Assembly: GCA_947630465.1 (NCBI GenBank) | Contig: CANRHT010000080.1 | Location: forward strand, 1 to 8,744 | Origin: an uncultured Pseudomonadaceae bacterium | Lineage (GTDB): Bacteria > Pseudomonadota > Gammaproteobacteria > Pseudomonadales > Pseudomonadaceae | Length of the DNA stretch: 8,744 nt | Direction: 5' to 3' | The notes under the pieces: generated by a model | The model's database searches: none | Seen by the model: the letters and a program-made list of their open reading frames with translations, nothing else | What the model was told of the DNA's origin: nothing | Program-made: the position numbers and the translations under genes | In this document: positions 5,469 through 8,744 of the stretch, one piece after another | How positions within the stretch are numbered: the first letter of the stretch is position 1 | Layout of the letters: every line of letters begins with the position of its first letter

Positions 5469-6107
5469 ATGCCGTCTTTATTTACCAGTCGCACACTGCT
5501 CTTAAGTTTAGCTGCCATCACCTTGGCGGCTGTTGTGGGGTTAGTGATAGGTCAGTACTCAAGCCACAATAAGCAAACCGCCCCAGCTATACGCGAGGCC
5601 GGTATTATTGCTTTACCAAGTAGCCGTGAATTACCTGCGCTGCAATTAGTCAGCACCACAGGTGAGCCGGTGAATACGCAACACTTAGCCGACAAATGGC
5701 ATTTAGTATTTTTCGGTTATACCTTTTGTCCTGATATTTGCCCAACCACACTGGCTGAATTACGCCAACTGAATAAGCTCTTGCCAGAAGAGGTCAAAGA
5801 TCAGCTACAAATCGTGATGGTCAGTGTCGACCCGCACCGTGATAGCAGTGAACAACTGCACGCCTATTTACAGTATTTTGATCCGACTTTTGTGGGTTTC
5901 ACCGGCGAATTGCAAGACATCCAAACCCTCAGTAATACGCTGAGCATTCCTTTTATTCCGGGCGATACCAGCAAGCCGCGTTACACCGTTGATCACAGCG
6001 GTAATCTTGCGATCATCAGCCCCGATGGTCGCCAATATGGCTTTATTCGTGCGCCATTGGATGTGAAAAAACTGGCCGAACAATTGCCCAACATCATCAC
6101 TCCATAA
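5469..6107 (+). CDS. SCO1/SenC/PrrC-family periplasmic copper/thiol protein
   Basis: The 212-residue protein is membrane-anchored, with an N-terminal helix (about 9-28) and a thioredoxin-fold domain facing the periplasm. The copper-binding motif of the family is intact: FCPDICP with Cys87 and Cys91, plus His176 in YTVDHSG. The VSVDPHRDS segment (118-126) is also typical. SCO proteins deliver copper to the CuA site of cytochrome c oxidase or act as thiol reductases; PrrC-type members have been linked to redox signalling. An AAAGGAAG precedes the ATG with about 5 bases spacing. No cox gene is adjacent. The gene lies between srkA (divergent) and nirS (same strand, 356 bases downstream with its own regulated promoter), so a role tied to denitrification is possible but unproven. 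Confidence 0.93.
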   Translation: MPSLFTSRTLLLSLAAITLAAVVGLVIGQYSSHNKQTAPAIREAGIIALPSSRELPALQLVSTTGEPVNTQHLADKWHLVFFGYTFCPDICPTTLAELRQLNKLLPEEVKDQLQIVMVSVDPHRDSSEQLHAYLQYFDPTFVGFTGELQDIQTLSNTLSIPFIPGDTSKPRYTVDHSGNLAIISPDGRQYGFIRAPLDVKKLAEQLPNIITP

Positions 6108-6192
6108 GCTTTTAATGATGCGGCCCGCACTCATATTGGCCGCTGTAGCGCACAGCCCACATCCCTGCTAAAACAGCACACATCTACCCCAA

Positions 6193-6216
6193 AAACAGTC
6201 AAACGCATGACTGTTT
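6193..6216 (+). terminator. Hairpin after the SCO gene, possible terminator
   Basis: AAACAGTCA (6193-6201) and TGACTGTTT (6208-6216) form a perfect 9-bp stem with a six-base loop, preceded by A-rich and ended by T-rich bases. It lies 85 bases past the SCO stop and before the nirS promoter, so it could separate the two units. The T tract is short, so it might instead be an operator-like palindrome. A second, GC-rich inverted repeat, GCGGCC/GGCCGC (6120-6125, 6138-6143), lies nearer the stop but lacks a T run. Confidence 0.45.
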
Positions 6217-6302
6217 GTATCGATGCCCGCCATAGTTCACCCCTTCCTTATGTATGCGCTAACTGTCCCAGATCAATGTTTTAAGACGATAAAACCCCAT
6301 TC

Positions 6303-6316
6303 TTGATTGCCATCAA
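6303..6316 (+). promoter_or_regulatory. FNR-family (ANR/DNR) binding site of the nirS promoter
   Basis: TTGAT-TGCC-ATCAA is a perfect match to the FNR/ANR/DNR consensus TTGAT-N4-ATCAA. Its centre (6309.5) is 41.5 bases before a start point near 6351, the class II activator position. It implies induction by oxygen limitation (ANR) and/or nitric oxide (DNR), as known for Pseudomonas nirS promoters. It is the strongest regulatory signal in the gene-free stretch 6108-6463. Confidence 0.9.
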
Positions 6317-6338
6317 GCGCAATGTTTGTACCTGCCTC

Positions 6339-6344
6339 TAGGAT
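6339..6344 (+). promoter_or_regulatory. Candidate -10 element of the nirS promoter
   Basis: TAGGAT (four of six matches to TATAAT) lies 22 bases downstream of the FNR-type box and places transcription start near 6351. There is no good -35, as expected for an activator-dependent promoter. The untranslated leader would be about 113 bases. Confidence 0.6.
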
Positions 6345-6394
6345 GAAATTGCACGAACGAATTACCCGGGATATGCCAAACAACAACTTACTAA

Positions 6395-8188
<1,794 letters not shown>

Positions 8189-8198
8189 GTACACTAAG

Positions 8199-8222
8199 AG
8201 GTGAGTCGTGACTGACTCACCT
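8199..8222 (+). terminator. Intergenic hairpin between nirS and nirM (partial terminator or processing site)
   Basis: AGGTGAGTC (8199-8207) and GACTCACCT (8214-8222) form a perfect 9-bp stem, extendable by one G-U pair, with a six-base loop. It starts 10 bases after the nirS stop, within the 58-base gap to nirM. Only a weak T-rich tail (TTGTATTAG) follows. It may stabilise nirS mRNA or reduce transcription into nirM and the downstream genes, giving more NirS than accessory proteins (inference). Confidence 0.55.
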
Positions 8223-8246
8223 TGTATTAGCTTTGAGGAATGACTC

Positions 8247-8561
8247 ATGAAAAAACTATTAATACCAATGTTTGCACTCGGTGCTGCATTTGCAGTACAA
8301 CCTGCTTTAGCAACAGATGGTGAAACTCTGTTTAAAAGCAACTCTTGTGTGGCCTGCCACGCCATTGAGACAAAACTGGTAGGTCCATCACTGAAAGATG
8401 TTGCTGCCAAAAATGCGGATGTTGAAGGCGCTGCCGCAACGCTGGCGCTGCACATCAAAAATGGTAACGCTGGTTTATGGGGTCCAATCCCTATGCCACC
8501 TAACCAAGTCACAGAAGAAGAAGCTACCATTCTTGCTGAGTGGATTTTAACGCTTAAGTAA
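8247..8561 (+). CDS. nirM: Cytochrome c551, electron donor to nitrite reductase
   Basis: This small periplasmic class I cytochrome c passes electrons from the bc1 complex to NirS. The 104-residue precursor has a signal peptide with cleavage probably after ALA (about residue 22), leaving an 82-residue mature protein as usual for Pseudomonas c551. Heme attachment is at CVACH (Cys34, Cys37, His38), and the axial methionine is Met83 in GPIPMPPN, a hallmark of the c551 group. GAGGAA lies 6 bases before the ATG. It follows nirS by 58 bases, across a hairpin, and precedes nirC by 16 bases. This nirS-nirM-nirC order is that of P. aeruginosa, rather than the nirSTBMC order known from P. stutzeri. Confidence 0.96.
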   Translation: MKKLLIPMFALGAAFAVQPALATDGETLFKSNSCVACHAIETKLVGPSLKDVAAKNADVEGAAATLALHIKNGNAGLWGPIPMPPNQVTEEEATILAEWILTLK

Positions 8562-8577
8562 TACCTAGGAGGACGTC

Positions 8578-8744
8578 ATGACACTGACCAAACGCGTCTT
8601 TTATTCTTTGGCCTTATGCATGACGTCATTCCTCACTCTTTCTTTAAGTGTGGCAGCGCCGTTATCTGATGAGCGCCAAGCGACACTTGAACATCTACTG
8701 ATTCAGGACTGCGGCTCCTGCCATGGTCTACGCATGACCGGTGG
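8578..8744 (+). CDS. nirC: Cytochrome c55X, NirC, start only (cut by window edge)
   Basis: The first 55 codons are visible. There is a signal peptide (positive TKR, hydrophobic core to about residue 25, cleavage probably near VAA), then a helix and the heme c site CGSCH (Cys45, Cys48, His49) in the setting LLIQDCGSCHGLRMTGG. That setting is characteristic of NirC, a small c-type cytochrome encoded after nirM that can reduce NirS and is linked to heme d1 maturation. A strong AGGAGG lies 5 bases before the ATG. The spacing of 16 bases from nirM indicates one transcript. The rest of the gene and probably the d1-biosynthesis genes lie beyond the window. A NirN-type d1 protein is less likely given the position and the sequence around the heme site. 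Confidence 0.85.
   Translation, partial: MTLTKRVFYSLALCMTSFLTLSLSVAAPLSDERQATLEHLLIQDCGSCHGLRMTG

Noticed and set aside
6263..6276. Second FNR-type box upstream of nirS
   Set aside because: Only the right half (ATCAA at 6272-6276) matches; the left half CTGTC matches TTGAT at two of five positions.

Overview
The window looks like part of the chromosome of a denitrifying gammaproteobacterium, most likely a Pseudomonadaceae member with moderate GC content. This rests on protein character: a NirS whose catalytic residues align without gaps to Pseudomonas aeruginosa numbering, a c551-type NirM with the IPMPPN motif, and the gene order nirS-nirM-nirC. It also rests on a textbook ANR/DNR (FNR-family) box in front of nirS. 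Species cannot be read from the sequence.

Layout. Positions 1-1734 (minus strand) hold two TRAP-transporter membrane genes, dctQ and a dctM cut by the window edge, overlapping by 8 bases. Positions 1735-3296 are mostly non-coding. They hold a 318-bp tandem repeat (about 2.4 copies, 1828-2590), diverged repeat fragments on both sides (1776-1827, 3025-3100, 3236-3307), and one small two-helix membrane protein gene (2799-3002, plus). The repeat region carries eight perfect DnaA-box 9-mers in one orientation and three one-mismatch boxes in the other. Positions 3297-5251 (minus) hold srkA followed by rarD. Positions 5469-6107 (plus) hold an SCO-family copper/thiol protein. From 6464 to the right edge (plus) is the start of a nitrite-reductase cluster: nirS, nirM and the beginning of nirC.

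How the parts work together. NirS is periplasmic cytochrome cd1, which reduces nitrite to NO. NirM (c551) feeds it electrons, and NirC is a small c-type cytochrome of the same cluster. The cluster appears to be switched on at low oxygen through an FNR-type box centred at 6309.5, about 41.5 bases before a plausible start point, which is the class II activator position. The SCO protein just upstream has its own promoter-like -10 and probably serves copper-enzyme assembly or periplasmic thiol chemistry; a link to nir is only positional. SrkA (stress kinase) and RarD (EamA-type permease) are housekeeping or accessory functions.

The most unusual part is the DnaA-box-rich repeat region between dctQ and rarD. 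The window shows no replication initiator gene and none of the usual oriC neighbours (dnaA, rpmH, gidA). A DnaA-titration (datA-like) locus, a DnaA-responsive regulatory region or a relic origin are therefore the candidate readings. Each repeat also carries a 22-base segment identical to the 3' end of rarD and its flank, which ties the origin of the repeat to this locus.
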